This document shows, one piece after another, positions 46,960-57,888 of a DNA stretch of 64,000 bases; position 1 is the first letter of the stretch; every line of letters begins with the position of its first letter. Made by a program: the position numbers and the translations under genes. The stretch comes from Ramazzottius varieornatus (taxonomy: Eukaryota > Tardigrada > Eutardigrada > Parachela > Ramazzottiidae): positions 379,210-443,209 of the forward strand of contig BDGG01000018.1 of NCBI GenBank assembly GCA_001949185.1, written 5' to 3'. The notes beneath the pieces were generated by a model that saw only the letters and a list, made by a program, of their open reading frames with translations, made no database searches and was not told the DNA's origin.

Positions 46960-46983
46960 TAAGTTTGCAACTGTTACCTCGTA

Positions 46984-47984
46984 CTGATTGATACTACGGA
47001 AAAGAGGAGCCGCCCTGACGTTCCCAGAATTTTCACTTGTGAAGTTGTGACATGCCAACATGACAAGTGCAGAGTAAGGGCTCCCCCTGGGGAACTTTTC
47101 AGCTTGTCAATTTGCGGAACAGGTCACTATAATTTACATATGCGTTTTTTGCACTCCGATGAATGGTTCTTTCTTCCACATCCGACTTGGCAGACTCCTT
47201 GTCAATCATTACCGCCTCCTGAGCACCGGAGTCTTCTTTGTTGTAGTCGTCCTTTTCCGTACTGTTTGGCGACTGTGGGCCGCGTGACTTCACCAACATC
47301 CCGATCTACAAGGCTCTGATCCAGGGATATCCAGCCGGAGACGTTTGTAGGCTGTCCATCGTTCCCGCAGAATGAAGTCTCCTTGAACTCATAATTCGCA
47401 CCTTTCCTTCCTCACCCCATCCAGAAGCTGTGGACTATTGGTAAGCCAACTCTTGATAGAAAACGACGCGGAAACGTCCCAGTGGAAAAATCTTGTTTGA
47501 GTTATTCCAACCGGAAATAACTGTCAAAAAACCCGACATAAATCAGAATTATTCTCCTTTCGGTCTCGGCTTTTCTCTTCGCGGTTGTTTGAACAAGATG
47601 GTTTGAGCTTAATGGAATTTTGCAAGGCCCACATTCGATAATCGATAGGTGTGTGAGTCTAATTTATGCAGGCATCACACGAGTGTGAAACGTTTGTTTA
47701 CTCTTCGGTAAAGTGTTTAAGAAAGGCCATCATATCATTTCGCATCCGATACAGTCAAGTTTATGACGCCATCGATTCTGTCTGGAGACTTGGTTGAATT
47801 TTCTCTTGTGTTATTGCAGATTCTTGTCGCCATCCAACTGCTGAATGCTGGGGGAATCTCTGTGAGGCAACATCAGCCTTTGCAGGGACTTCCCTCCTTC
47901 ACTCCATCCTTCTTCCACTGCTGAATCGTCTCCCTCATTCCCGTTGACGAACTCGTGCGTCACACCAAATTGAGGTGTGAATTG
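46984..47984. other. Upstream region of the P5B ATPase gene
   Basis: No coding gene is supported. A plausible 5' UTR acceptor (TTATTGCAG) lies at about 47812-47820, 165 bp before the ATG, so a non-coding first exon may exist further up. No promoter element could be named with confidence. Confidence 0.35.
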
Positions 47985-50900
47985 ATGGAAGGGACTGATG
48001 GCAACACCAACAATGCATATGGTATGGCAAATATTCCCTTGATTGATGATTGACTCACTGGAGAATTCTTCTAACGTGTTTGTTCCGGTCTGTCCTTGCA
48101 GGAAATCTTCTCAGCCACAGTCCGACTACACCGCAGTACAAGTTCGCCGGTCAACAGTACGTTAATCATGGCGAAGAAGACCAGATGGAAATCGTTGGTT
48201 ATCGACGCAACACGACAAAATCTTCGGTGACATGGCTGCTCATCTTCCTCACCGCTGGCTTCGTCCAGCTCCTTTTCTTCTGGAAACCAGAATGGAAACT
48301 CCACATGATGTTCTCGCGGTGCACGCTGGACGTGGCCACCTTCGTCCGTCTCCATGTACGGTATTTGTCACCCAACAAACAGACTCGGCAAGATGGATTT
48401 TCAAAGTGGCGCACGCTGGTGGCAAGTGTCACCGTAACCGTGCGCCACTTGGGGGAGACAGTTAAAGTCGTCAAGATCTTTTCCCAAGTGGCGCACGCTT
48501 TCGGTTGGGTACACCGAGAAAGTCCGTCGCTTGGGAAAGCAACCTTGTCACGTTTGTCTACCGAACTCCCACGTAAGGCTGAAGCTTTCTTCTCACTGGT
48601 AGGATGAATATGGACAAACCTTCGTCAGTCGGGTCGAGATCCTCACCGAAAAGAGCGTGAAACGATCGTAAGTCCGAGTTAGATTTGACTCGAGGGTCTT
48701 GGCTAAATTCTTATGCGCGTCGATTGTTTTGAGATGATGTCTTCTGACTTTAGGAAGGAACGAACAGCTGGCGAGGAAGCGAATGAACTGACGGGAGCTC
48801 CGGCTTATCTCGTACCGGGAAAACAAGTAAGGAGCTTTCCCTACCAGATGAAAGTTCTGTTGAATATTGTAAATTTGCTTTAGGGTGTTTTCGTGCCTGT
48901 TGAGTCCATCAAGATTTTCGAATGCTGCCGAGCGCGTTACTGGTGGAATGAAGGGATTCACGGCTTCGAGAAGGTCTCTGGTTTGGGCGATGATATCCTT
49001 ATCGACTTCTTTCTGGAGCAAGAAGGCTTGTCCAAGGATGAGCAAACTATTCGGTACGTAATCCTTCGTCTTACGTAATGTAATCCGGCTTTATCGCACG
49101 ACGAGACAAATTGACACTGGGAGGCTTTTATAGGCGGCGTTTATTCGGAGATAACGCCATCGTCGTCGAAGTCGAACCCGTCCTTACCATCCTTTGGAAA
49201 GAAGTAAGTAACAGCTCTTTTAACGAAAACTACTCGGTGGAATGAGTGAGGGAATATTCTGGACAGACGAAAATGGCAGTCTTTCACTCACCTACATACA
49301 GGGTCCCGTGTCCGGTCGCGTTGACTTCGTATGCAGGTTTGTGATGTCTCGATGGGTCACGGATCTGCATACAGGCCTACCTACATCTACGTGACACTTT
49401 TGTCTGCAGGTTCTTGGTTTCGTCAGATTTGGTTTGTCGAACAGAAACTCTTTGAGATTAGTCGTGAATGTTGGGTCGAAGATAAAGCATGGTTGGTGCG
49501 GCTTGGTGGATATCTTCTTTTCCCCGTAGGCCTTAAATCCGTTCTACATCTTCCAAGCCTTCAGCGTTTGTGTGTGGTTTATCGACGGGTAAGCCTTGCG
49601 TATGCAAATCTGTCTTTATGTGCGGCGGTGGGTTTGTTAAATACTACAGAGTCAAACCCACTCATGTTGTCCTTTCTTTTCTTTGCAGCTACGTCTATTA
49701 TGCGGCGGCTATTGTCCTGATCTCAACCGTCTCCTTGGCATTGACGGTCCATGAAACGCGAACGCAGCAGAAAGCCCTTCGTGATCGGGTTCACGATGTC
49801 GAGGTTCGTAATCCCTATACGCCTTACACACGTTTTCTTTAGCCCAAAAATAGCTGTCACGTGCGGTCTTTTGTCCATGGAACAGAAGGTTCATATTTTC
49901 TTGCGGTGCTGTTTTCACGACATTCATCACAGTATCAAAATTCCCTCGAAATTGTTTTTAATAAAAGTCTGCAGCCAAATCAGAAGAAAACTAAATTCAA
50001 TCTCCGACATTCAGCGCTTTCCCTGTCTGCAAAATATTTCGAAAAAAAGGTAATTTTCCGTCTGAATCAAATATAAAATGGAGGGGCACATTACACAGTA
50101 TTTAGGTAATTCTATGCTATAGGAACGCTCTAGTGCGCCGGTTGACTTGGGTACGTTTTGCATGAAAACCGTTTCTCAGTGGCGCATTCTCTGAAAACCA
50201 GGAAATATCGCTCTGCTGCTGACATTGACTGTTCTTGGCTTCTGTTATGACTGGGCAATGTATTTGCAGCTGGTTCAAATCCTGCGGAATGATGGCACAG
50301 TGGAGACGGTGGAGGGAGCCAGCTTGGTGCCGGGGGATATCATCATCATCCCACCTCACGGCTGCACTATGGTCTGTGATGCGGCACTAATTGCCGGCAA
50401 CTGCATCGTCAACGAAAGCTCTTTGACCGGTTAGTTTACATTCCTTTGCCTTTGACCCTTTGGTGTTGAGTCTGCAAGTCACAAGCTCTTGTCTTTCATG
50501 TCAAGGCGAGAGTGTCCCGGTGACGAAGACGCCTCTGAACCCCGACAATGAAGGAGAAATATTCAAGATCCGCGCCCAGTCACGCCATCTCTTGTTTTCG
50601 GGAACTAGGGTCCTTCAGACACGCTTTTACGGCAATGAGCTTGTCAAAGCAGTTGTCATACGCACAGGTACGATTTTCTTTTTGCTCAGAGGCTAGCTGG
50701 ACCAACTGTAGCAGCTTTACGTGAAACTGCATACTGATGCTCGCCTGAAATGTACGGGTCTGTTGTATGCAGGACCACGAGAGACTACGACGCTTTGTGG
50801 CTTTCCATGAAGTTATTCACATTTCCAGGTTTTATGACGAGTAAAGGGGAACTGGTTCGCAGCATGATGTTCCCTGCTCCCGTCGACTTTCAGTTTTATC

Positions 50901-53900
50901 GACACACGTACATGTTCGTGGGCATCTTGGCGGCTATAGCAAGTTGTGGCTTGGTTTATTCCGTTGTCCTCCGAGTAAGTTTTACCCTTTCTGTCCAATA
51001 TTTGTTCCCGTTCTCGCACTTAATTCTTCCATAAGTTTCTTCTGTTTCAGGTGTACCGTGGAGAAGCCTGGAAATCCATCATCATTCGATCTTTGGATCT
51101 GATCACCATTGCTGTCCCACCAGGCAAGTTCTTTCACGCACCTACGTACTCTTGAATGTGATGAGTTGCCAGTTTTATGTATGTAGGTGTGCAGATGGAT
51201 GCTTCTTTCTTACTGGCTTCTCTGTTAACATTAACATCTTTTTGCAGCGCTTCCCGCCGCGTTGACAGTTGGTATCGTCTTTGCCCAGCGTCGACTGAAG
51301 GCAGCCAAAGTCTTCTGCATGAGCCCGAAGACGATCAATATCTCGGGAACGACCAATCTAATTTGCTTCGACAAGGTTGGTTTGTCCCTTTCACGTGCCC
51401 TTGCCATACTTGAGTCTAGTTTGTCTGTTACATGTCATAGACCGGAACTTTGACGGAGGACGGGCTGGATTTCAAGGGCATCGTACCAGCTGAGGATGGC
51501 AGGTTCGAACAGATGCTGGACAGTGCCGTGGCAGTCGAGCGTGGACCGCTCCTCCTGTCCATGACGGCCTGCCACTCTTTGACGCTCATCAACGGCGAAC
51601 TGTCGGGTGACCCGCTGGACCTGATCATGTTCAAAGCGACAGGCTGGGTAAGTGGAAAGAGTTTCAGGGAAGGCGGTTAAACGCAACGTACAAGATCGCT
51701 GTCTTGAGTGGCGCAAGCGTTCGGCTGATGGCAATGACAGCCTGCGCCACTTGAAAGGAAGACTTCTAATACTTGTGCGTTTCATTTGCCAACCTTTCAT
51801 ACGAGTTCCTGCGGTCAAACAATCTGCTTTTTCTTCCGGTAGACACTGGAAGAACCGCAAACGGAAGATACGACCAAGTTTGACCTGCTGGTGCCAACTG
51901 TAGTCAAGCCGAAGAAGCGGTTCCCGGAAGACCAGGAGGAGCATGGGGACGTCGGCATCGTCCGCGAGTTTCCCTTCTCGTCCAGCGTCCAACGAATGAG
52001 CGTCATTGTCAAGCAGCTCAACGAACCGACCTTCCAATATTTCTGCAAAGGCGCACCGGAGAAGATCTTGACGCTTTGTCGGCCTGAAACCGGTACAGAC
52101 AATTGGAATATTCTTCGTAAGTCCCAAACTAATTTTGTTGTAATTCCAGTTCCGCTCGATTTCTATATGAAGTTGGAGAGTTTCACACGTAAAGGCGATC
52201 GAGTTATCGCTCTGGCCTGGAAAGATCTGGGGTCCATCCGTTTCCTCAAGATCCACAAGCTAAAGAGGGAAGACCTGGAAGTCGATCTCAACTTCCTGGG
52301 CTTTCTTCTCCTGGAGAACCGACTGAAGCCAGACACGGCACAAGTTATCCATGGACTGAAACGAGCTGGCCTCCGCTCAGTCATGGTCACTGGCGATAAC
52401 ATCCAGACAGCTATCAGTGTGGCTCGAGAATGCGGCATTGTAGGCATGACGGAAGATGTCCAAATCGTGACGGCTGATCAGAGTACCGTCAGTTGGGCCT
52501 GGACTGCCGACATGACGGCTGAAGACAGGGTAGGTGGACTTTTGCAGAGGATACCAAACTTTTTCTGGAAGTTGTCAGAGTAAGACTACCGCATCATTCC
52601 AGCTTTTCACGCATGGGCATACACACGCTCCGTAGTAGAGGCGGTACCGCTGTATGCCGGTGAAATGATCGTGTACCTGCATACAAGTGACCCGTGTTGT
52701 GTCTGCACACGGTTGTATGCAGGCTGATGCCGAGCTAGGCGTTTTGGTTATGATCAACGGCCTTGATCAGATTTGTTAGGTTGTATGGGCTTTAGAAGTT
52801 TTTGGTTCTAGAAAATGTTGTCAAGAGAGTTAGCAAGGGGAAGACCAGACGATAAAATTCACTTGTCAGTGGCCGGTGGTTCTTTCGAGAACATTCGCAA
52901 GTTCCATCCGGAAGCTTTGAAGAAGCTCTTGCTGGAAGGCGCCATCTTCGCAAGAATGTCGCCTTTTGAGAAAGAAATGCTGATTGACTGCTTCAAAGAC
53001 GCTGGATACTTCGTGGCTTTCTGCGGTAAGAATAAGCCAACTCCCTTACAAACCTTACGTCAACTGCCGTCGAACTTTACTCGTGGTTTCCCCTAGGCGA
53101 CGGCGCGAACGATTGTGGCGCTCTGAAGTCCGCACATACCGGTATCTCCTTGTCCGAATCGGAAGCAGCCGCAGCTGCGCCCTTCACCTACACCAAAGGC
53201 AGCATTCGCTGTGTGCCGGAAATTATCCGCGAAGGCCGTGCAGCGCTGGTGACTTCCTTTGGGGTAAGTCTACCATCGAATCTTCCCGCCCCTCTCTTTG
53301 TTACCCACGATTAGAAGTGCAGTCTTTCTCTTTGCAGATCTTCAAGTATATCGCTTGTTACAGTCTTACCCAGTTTGTTTCCTGCTTGTTGTTGTACTGG
53401 GTAAGCATAACCAACTTATTGGGGAGAATGCAAACAAAATGCGCTCGTCCGTCGTCAGCCTGCATACAGACAGCGATACACTGCCACAGGCAACCTGTAT
53501 ACAGGTTCGCCTCAACGCGCGCAGTTTGTTTGCCGATCTCTCGGTGGTGTGTTATTGAGAGCTGTATTGAAGAGTTGACATGAATGGGTGTTGGGTGTTT
53601 AGGTGAGGACGAACCTGGCCGATTGGCAGTTTTTGTACATTGACATGTTCGAGCTGACCATGCTTAGTATTACCTTTGGGCGGACGGGTGCTTACAAGCG
53701 CCTGGTCCGCGATCCGCCGCCGTCCAGCCTTCTAGCCTTCGTCCCCATCTTCTCCCTCCTGATGCACCTTGTCATTGTGATAACGGCCCAGGTGGTGGCC
53801 TTCCTCTTGGTGCAGCAGCAACCCTGGTTCGAACCGCGCAGTGTCACCATCGAACGGTGGAACACAACCGACCCGGAACATGAATATCGCAGCTATGAAA

Positions 53901-55374
53901 ATTACACGGTAAAATAAATTGACATTAATTTACAAAAAATATGTCACTTCTTTCTGATATCCTTCTTTTCTATGTAGGTCTTCTGCGTTTCCAGCTTTCA
54001 GTACATTTGGCTGGCACTGGCCTTCGCCAAAGGACCACCTTACAGACGGGTCGTTTTGACCAATCGTAAGCCATCTTTTTCCATTTCTCAAACACTTGAA
54101 ATGGGGTTTCTTCCCTTCAAAACATGTCTAGATTTTTGCTCTTCACTTTTTTCATTTGGGTTACAGTGTTCTTTATGGCGACAGTAGTCTTCTTTTGCTT
54201 CTTTGACCTGTTCCTAACGTTATGGCCTACCGACTTCATCCAGTCAGTCTTTCAAGTAAGCCAACCTTCGCAATTTCTCAATTTCGAACATCGCTCTATT
54301 TTCTAAATATAGTCGCTGTTGTTTAATAATGGTCCTTTCTTTCGTCATAGCTGCTTCCTGCGCCCGACATGGCATTCCGTGCCACGCTGGTCTCGATAGC
54401 TTTCGTTAACTTGGCCTGTTCCGTTCTTCTCGAGGTGAGATTTCACTTCGCGCATTTCGAGTGGCGAAAGTTTTTCAAATGCTTTCACTGTTGTAGTTTT
54501 TCTGTATCGACTTCCTGCTTTTCAAAAAGGGCGGCAAGCACGCCAAGTGGATTCGTAGTTCGACGTATTTGGGCGATGTGGAGGCGGCCATCCGTAACAA
54601 GATGGATCCACGCTGGTGGACTAACATCGAACACTCGCCCTCCAAGCCTCTTCTGAACATTCATCCCCCCACCATCGTCTCACACGAAGGCTTCCTACGC
54701 GGTACACCACTTTCTAGTATTCCAGTCGCTTCTTCCTACGTCAGCGAAACCACAGGTACCATCCAGTTTCCTTCCTGATTTCCTTCCTATTGCGACCGTT
54801 GTCATCCACGTGCGTACTTGCACAGTGAAATATCTGCGCGGAGATGGGTGTGCAGGTGCATGATGTGCCGATATCGGATGGTGCAGTAAGTTTGTCTTTC
54901 ATGCACCTGCATACAGGATTGCCGTTGAGATATACACGGTCTGCAGTGTGCATGTTTGTGAATTTCAGTCGATTTTCCGTTGTCGACTTGCTCCTTACGG
55001 CGCCGGTGTTGTTTCCTAATCCAGGTACCGCTCCTGATCAGTCGTCAGTCAGCTTTCTTCTCGATGACGACTCGAAAATCACGGACAACGGGACATTCGT
55101 CAGTCGGCACCCAGCTGACGACTTGGAAAGTCATATCAGTATGCTAGAGCATGGATCCTTCGACCTCGGTGCCTCCGACACAGCTTCAGAAGCCGAAGTG
55201 ATTCCCTTACTGGATCCTCCACCAAGAACACCAATTGTTGTACAAGATCGTTCTTTGCTTTTCGATAGTCAGGAAGTTAATAGTGATGTAGTGAACGGCT
55301 TTGACGATACGGTGACTTTTGCTCGGGATGATGATGAGGTTACTTCCTCCTTGCTGCATCGTCCTGATGTGTAG
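47985..55374 (+). CDS. P5B-type cation-transporting ATPase (ATP13A family), 25 exons
   Basis: Late-endosomal/lysosomal P-type ATPase; characterised ATP13A2/3 relatives export polyamines from the organelle lumen. Exons: 47985-48021, 48102-48355, 48603-48667, 48754-48826, 48884-49053, 49134-49203, 49530-49588, 49689-49803, 50270-50429, 50506-50667, 50829-50974, 51051-51123, 51248-51375, 51441-51647, 51843-52092, 52150-52529, 52812-53025, 53097-53263, 53338-53400, 53603-53908, 53978-54065, 54167-54255, 54351-54434, 54497-54755, 55025-55374. The sum is 3969 nt, 1322 residues, all phases consistent. Hallmarks: N-terminal hydrophobic segment about 55-74, SSLTGES (about 331-337), the P5B PPALPAA motif (about 460), DKTGTLT with phosphorylated Asp about 503, KGAPE (about 642), VTGDN, and [11 protein letters not shown] (about 855). 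The intron 51124-51247 uses a GC donor (CAG/GCAAGT). The C-terminus has a long acidic, serine-rich tail. Several introns hold hairpin repeats. Confidence 0.97.
48398..48455. repeat. Hairpin repeat family A, copy 2 (ATPase intron 2)
   Basis: TTTTCAAAGTGGCGCACGCT pairs with ACCGTGCGCCACTTGGGG across a short loop containing a second small inverted pair (GGCAAGTGTCACC). Confidence 0.88.
48480..48537. repeat. Hairpin repeat family A, copy 3 (ATPase intron 2)
   Basis: TTCCCAAGTGGCGCACGCTT pairs imperfectly with AAGTCCGTCGCTTGGGAA. It sits 25 bp after copy 2 in the same intron. Confidence 0.8.
49329..49372. repeat. Hairpin repeat family B, copy 1 (ATPase intron 6)
   Basis: GTATGCAGGTTTGTGA and TCACGGATCTGCATAC form a 16-bp imperfect stem with a loop of about 12 nt. 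Confidence 0.7.
51702..51760. repeat. Hairpin repeat family A, copy 4 (ATPase intron 14)
   Basis: TTGAGTGGCGCAAGCGTT pairs with CAGCCTGCGCCACTTGAA; the loop contains the CGGCTGATGGCAATGA relative of the family's GGCTGAAAG loop. Confidence 0.85.
52652..52722. repeat. Hairpin repeat family B, copy 2 (ATPase intron 16)
   Basis: Two overlapping inverted pairs: GTATGCCGGT with ACCTGCATAC, and GCATACAAGTGACCCGTG with CACACGGTTGTATGC. Confidence 0.7.
53492..53507. repeat. Hairpin repeat family B, copy 3 (ATPase intron 19)
   Basis: A perfect 16-bp palindrome, AACCTGTATACAGGTT, preceded at about 53458 by another CCTGCATACAG unit. Confidence 0.75.
54849..54914. repeat. Hairpin repeat family B, copy 4 (ATPase intron 24)
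   Basis: GTGTGCAGGTGCATGA pairs with TCATGCACCTGCATAC across about 34 nt. A solo ATGCACCTGCATACA unit also lies in the 3' flank near 55651. Confidence 0.78.
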
Positions 55375-55954
55375 TTATATTAGATGCAGAAATTGTAGTA
55401 TGAGTTCCGTGACCAAAAGGCAATGATCATGCCTCTTGTTTTTGGTGAGAAGATTGTGACTTTTTCTCACTGGAGACAACTTTGTAATAATTTGTTTCTC
55501 TTCTGGAAAATCTCCTGCTGTCCTGGCTGCACCTTTCTTCGCTTTATCCTTACTGTTGTTGTTTCTGGTTTTTGCTCTTCTGCACTGAAGTAAAATTCGC
55601 TTTCCCGAAGGAAGCCATCCATCTGTCTCAATACCCTGAAAACTGTCTGATGCACCTGCATACAAAAGATTCGGCTTCGCTGTCAGGCTCAAGCACGCAG
55701 GATCGCGAAATGCGAGTACCGTAAATGAACGCGGCTGAGCTTTCTGTGACTGGACTCGTCTTTCGCGAACTACTTGTGGTTACCGAACTGGACATTCAAC
55801 ACGCTGGGATTTTGTCCGTCAACCTCAAATCAAATCGATTAGAAACGAAGTGACGACAATACAGCAAACACTTTCCATGTTTGATGTCTTCACTGGATCT
55901 CGCTGTTATTATCCACATTACAAATCAGAAGAGAATTCAAGATGTTGAAATCTC

Positions 55955-57183
55955 TTAAACAGATGAGAGGACTGGCGGCTCGTATCCTTCGGGACGATCG
56001 ACAACGGTTCCCTCGGCTGTTACGGCGTGGGTCATGGCACCCTTTCCTTCACCGTGCATTTCTAACAATTTCGACACTGCAGAACAAACAGCGTTAGCTA
56101 CCGGTTGATTGACCGCCACCGTCAACTTCTCTTGATTGACCGGAAACAAAACTTACAATCGAGTTTTGGTTTCTTCATGACTTTAACCTTGCGAATGTAG
56201 ACATCGTGGAGCGGGTAAATGCCTTGGCAGGATTTCTCAATGTCCTTGGCCATGGTGTCCAGCTTCAAATCTTTGACGACGTCAAACAAGTTCTTGGAAG
56301 AAACTTGACGTGTGATGATGTCCACCATTCTCTTTCGGATTTGCTTGATCTGAGAAGAACCATCCGAACTCAAACCTCTACTTCAGACTTTGCTCATGGT
56401 ATGAACCATCCGAACTTCCAGAGAACATCGAATAAAGCTGTCAGAAACTGACCTGCGCATGCTGAGCATAAGCAGTCTTCCGCTGGGTGTTGAAGCGTTT
56501 AGCGGTGAAAGCAATGACGAAGCAGCGCAAAAGAAATCCATCAGTAGTCTTGACGTCAACGTGGGCTTCGATAAGACTCTAAAAAGTACAAACGTTAAAA
56601 AGTACGAAAAGGTACGTGACAATGAGGTGGATGGATAGTGTTACCTGCCACTTCTTGACCATGGAACGGATCTTGTCGGTGGTTAAAGTCATGCCGTGAA
56701 AGTTTGTCAGGACATTCTTGCCGCTGACATCTTCCGAAATCAGGCGAAACTTCCTGAAGCCATCGTCGCTGTTGGTACTCAAATCGGCCTGAGAAATCTC
56801 GAAGACTCGTCCTTTCAAACCTTCCGAAGCGATCTCTGCAAAGGAACGAAGGTACCATCACCGAATCAGTCAATCAACCGTTTACCAATCAATCGACACC
56901 ACACGATTTTCAGTCCCAAGCAATACCATCTCCTTACTTGTGCCTTGCGTCCGGTTGACGATGGTTTTGCCGATGTTCCGTGTATCAAACATGCCAGGAG
57001 CACGGACGTCGTACCATTCCTTGCGGGTGAAGGGATCAATACTGCAACAGAAAGCAATTTCTTCAAAGACAGTCGGAGGCAAACTCGTATGCAGAGAATG
57101 GCATAGCACGACTATACTTACACCTTCTTTTTGCCTCCCTTTTTGCCACCTTTGGCCAACTTCTTGTTCTTCCCAACAGCCAT
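55955..57183 (-). CDS. RPS3A: 40S ribosomal protein S3a (eS1), six exons
   Basis: Structural protein of the small cytosolic ribosomal subunit (eS1). Minus-strand exons: 57183-57122, 57041-56938, 56835-56645, 56578-56453, 56349-56157, 56076-55955. The total is 798 nt, 265 residues, the usual length for the family (about 264), and every phase closes. Conserved blocks in order: [95 protein letters not shown] and the terminal GYEPPV. The gene is tail-to-tail with the P5B ATPase (stops about 580 bp apart) and head-to-head with INCENP. No defect is visible; a functional copy. Confidence 0.98.
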
Positions 57184-57888
57184 GATTGTGGATGAATCCG
57201 ATAACAAGGAAACGCAACTTTGCTGGAGGAAGAACGATCTAAACAGGTGGATATATGATTCAAAGCGAAGAACCGGGTATTTTTGCCGATCGATCTGGCC
57301 GGATGCAGGCGAAGTTTTTGGATTAACGCAAGCAGGCCGTGTTGCGTACCCCTGCTCCATCTCACATTGTGATCGATAAGAACAGAAGCCGGCTCACTGA
57401 CGTCACGCAGTCCGTACAACGACGAGCGACACGTGAACGGTTTTTCTTCGCGTGGATCAACACAGCCCCGGGGGTGATTGAGGCTTTCCCAAAAGCAGTG
57501 AACCACACAGCCGAACAAACATGGTTCTCAGCTGTTTAAAGGTCTGCGACATACTACAGAGTTCCCTGGAGCGCGTGTGACGTCACGGCTCACAATAGTC
57601 ATCCCGTAAAAGCGCAAAATTTGATTTGTTCATCTTTCCATCGTCAGTCCAACATTCTTGAATCTTGATTCATTCGCGATTCATCCAACCTTTCTGGACC
57701 GGATGCTGATTGGCAGGTGAACATGGATGTTGTCGGATGATGATGGTCTCGGGAAACTGTTGATCGTGGCGACAGGCTCAAGTTGAACTGAAACGTCCAT
57801 CTCCTTCAGCTTTCTTTTTTTCCAGATGTAAGCCTCTGCTGTCAGTCCAAGGCTTGGTAAATATTCTGAATGTTTCTTAGGTTTAAGG
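57184..57888. promoter_or_regulatory. Divergent intergenic region between RPS3A and INCENP
   Basis: About 705 bp separate the two start codons, so both promoters must lie here. Pyrimidine-rich stretches upstream of the RPS3A start (CTTCCTCC, GTTTCCTTG on its strand) could host a ribosomal-protein type initiator; no exact site is claimed. Toward INCENP, TTTTTTTCCAG (to about 57824) and GTTTCTTAG (to about 57879) look like 5' UTR acceptors. CRE-like TGACGTCA half-palindromes occur near 57402 and 57581. Confidence 0.45.

Larger units (their letters stand above)
44329..46981. mobile_element. TA-flanked MITE, split by a nested insertion
   Basis: The left terminal repeat begins at 44329 (CGAGGGAAAGGTTGTAAAGT) and continues AGCCGCCCCATACGGGGTTT. 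Its inverse is split in two: 44591-44627 and 46960-46981. Removing 44628-46959 plus one TAA restores a continuous right repeat. TA flanks the outer ends (44327-44328, 46982-46983). Without the insertion this is a non-coding element of about 318 bp. Confidence 0.85.

Noticed and set aside
49412..49530. An extra exon of the ATPase after TTTTGTCTGCAG
   Set aside because: The frame opened by that acceptor soon stops and does not match the family; joining 49203 to 49530 keeps phase and yields the expected ALNPFYIFQ motif.
51435..52256. Minus-strand frame of 273 codons
   Set aside because: Antisense to ATPase exons 14-16; the sense strand carries the DKTGT and KGAPE motifs with consistent splice junctions.
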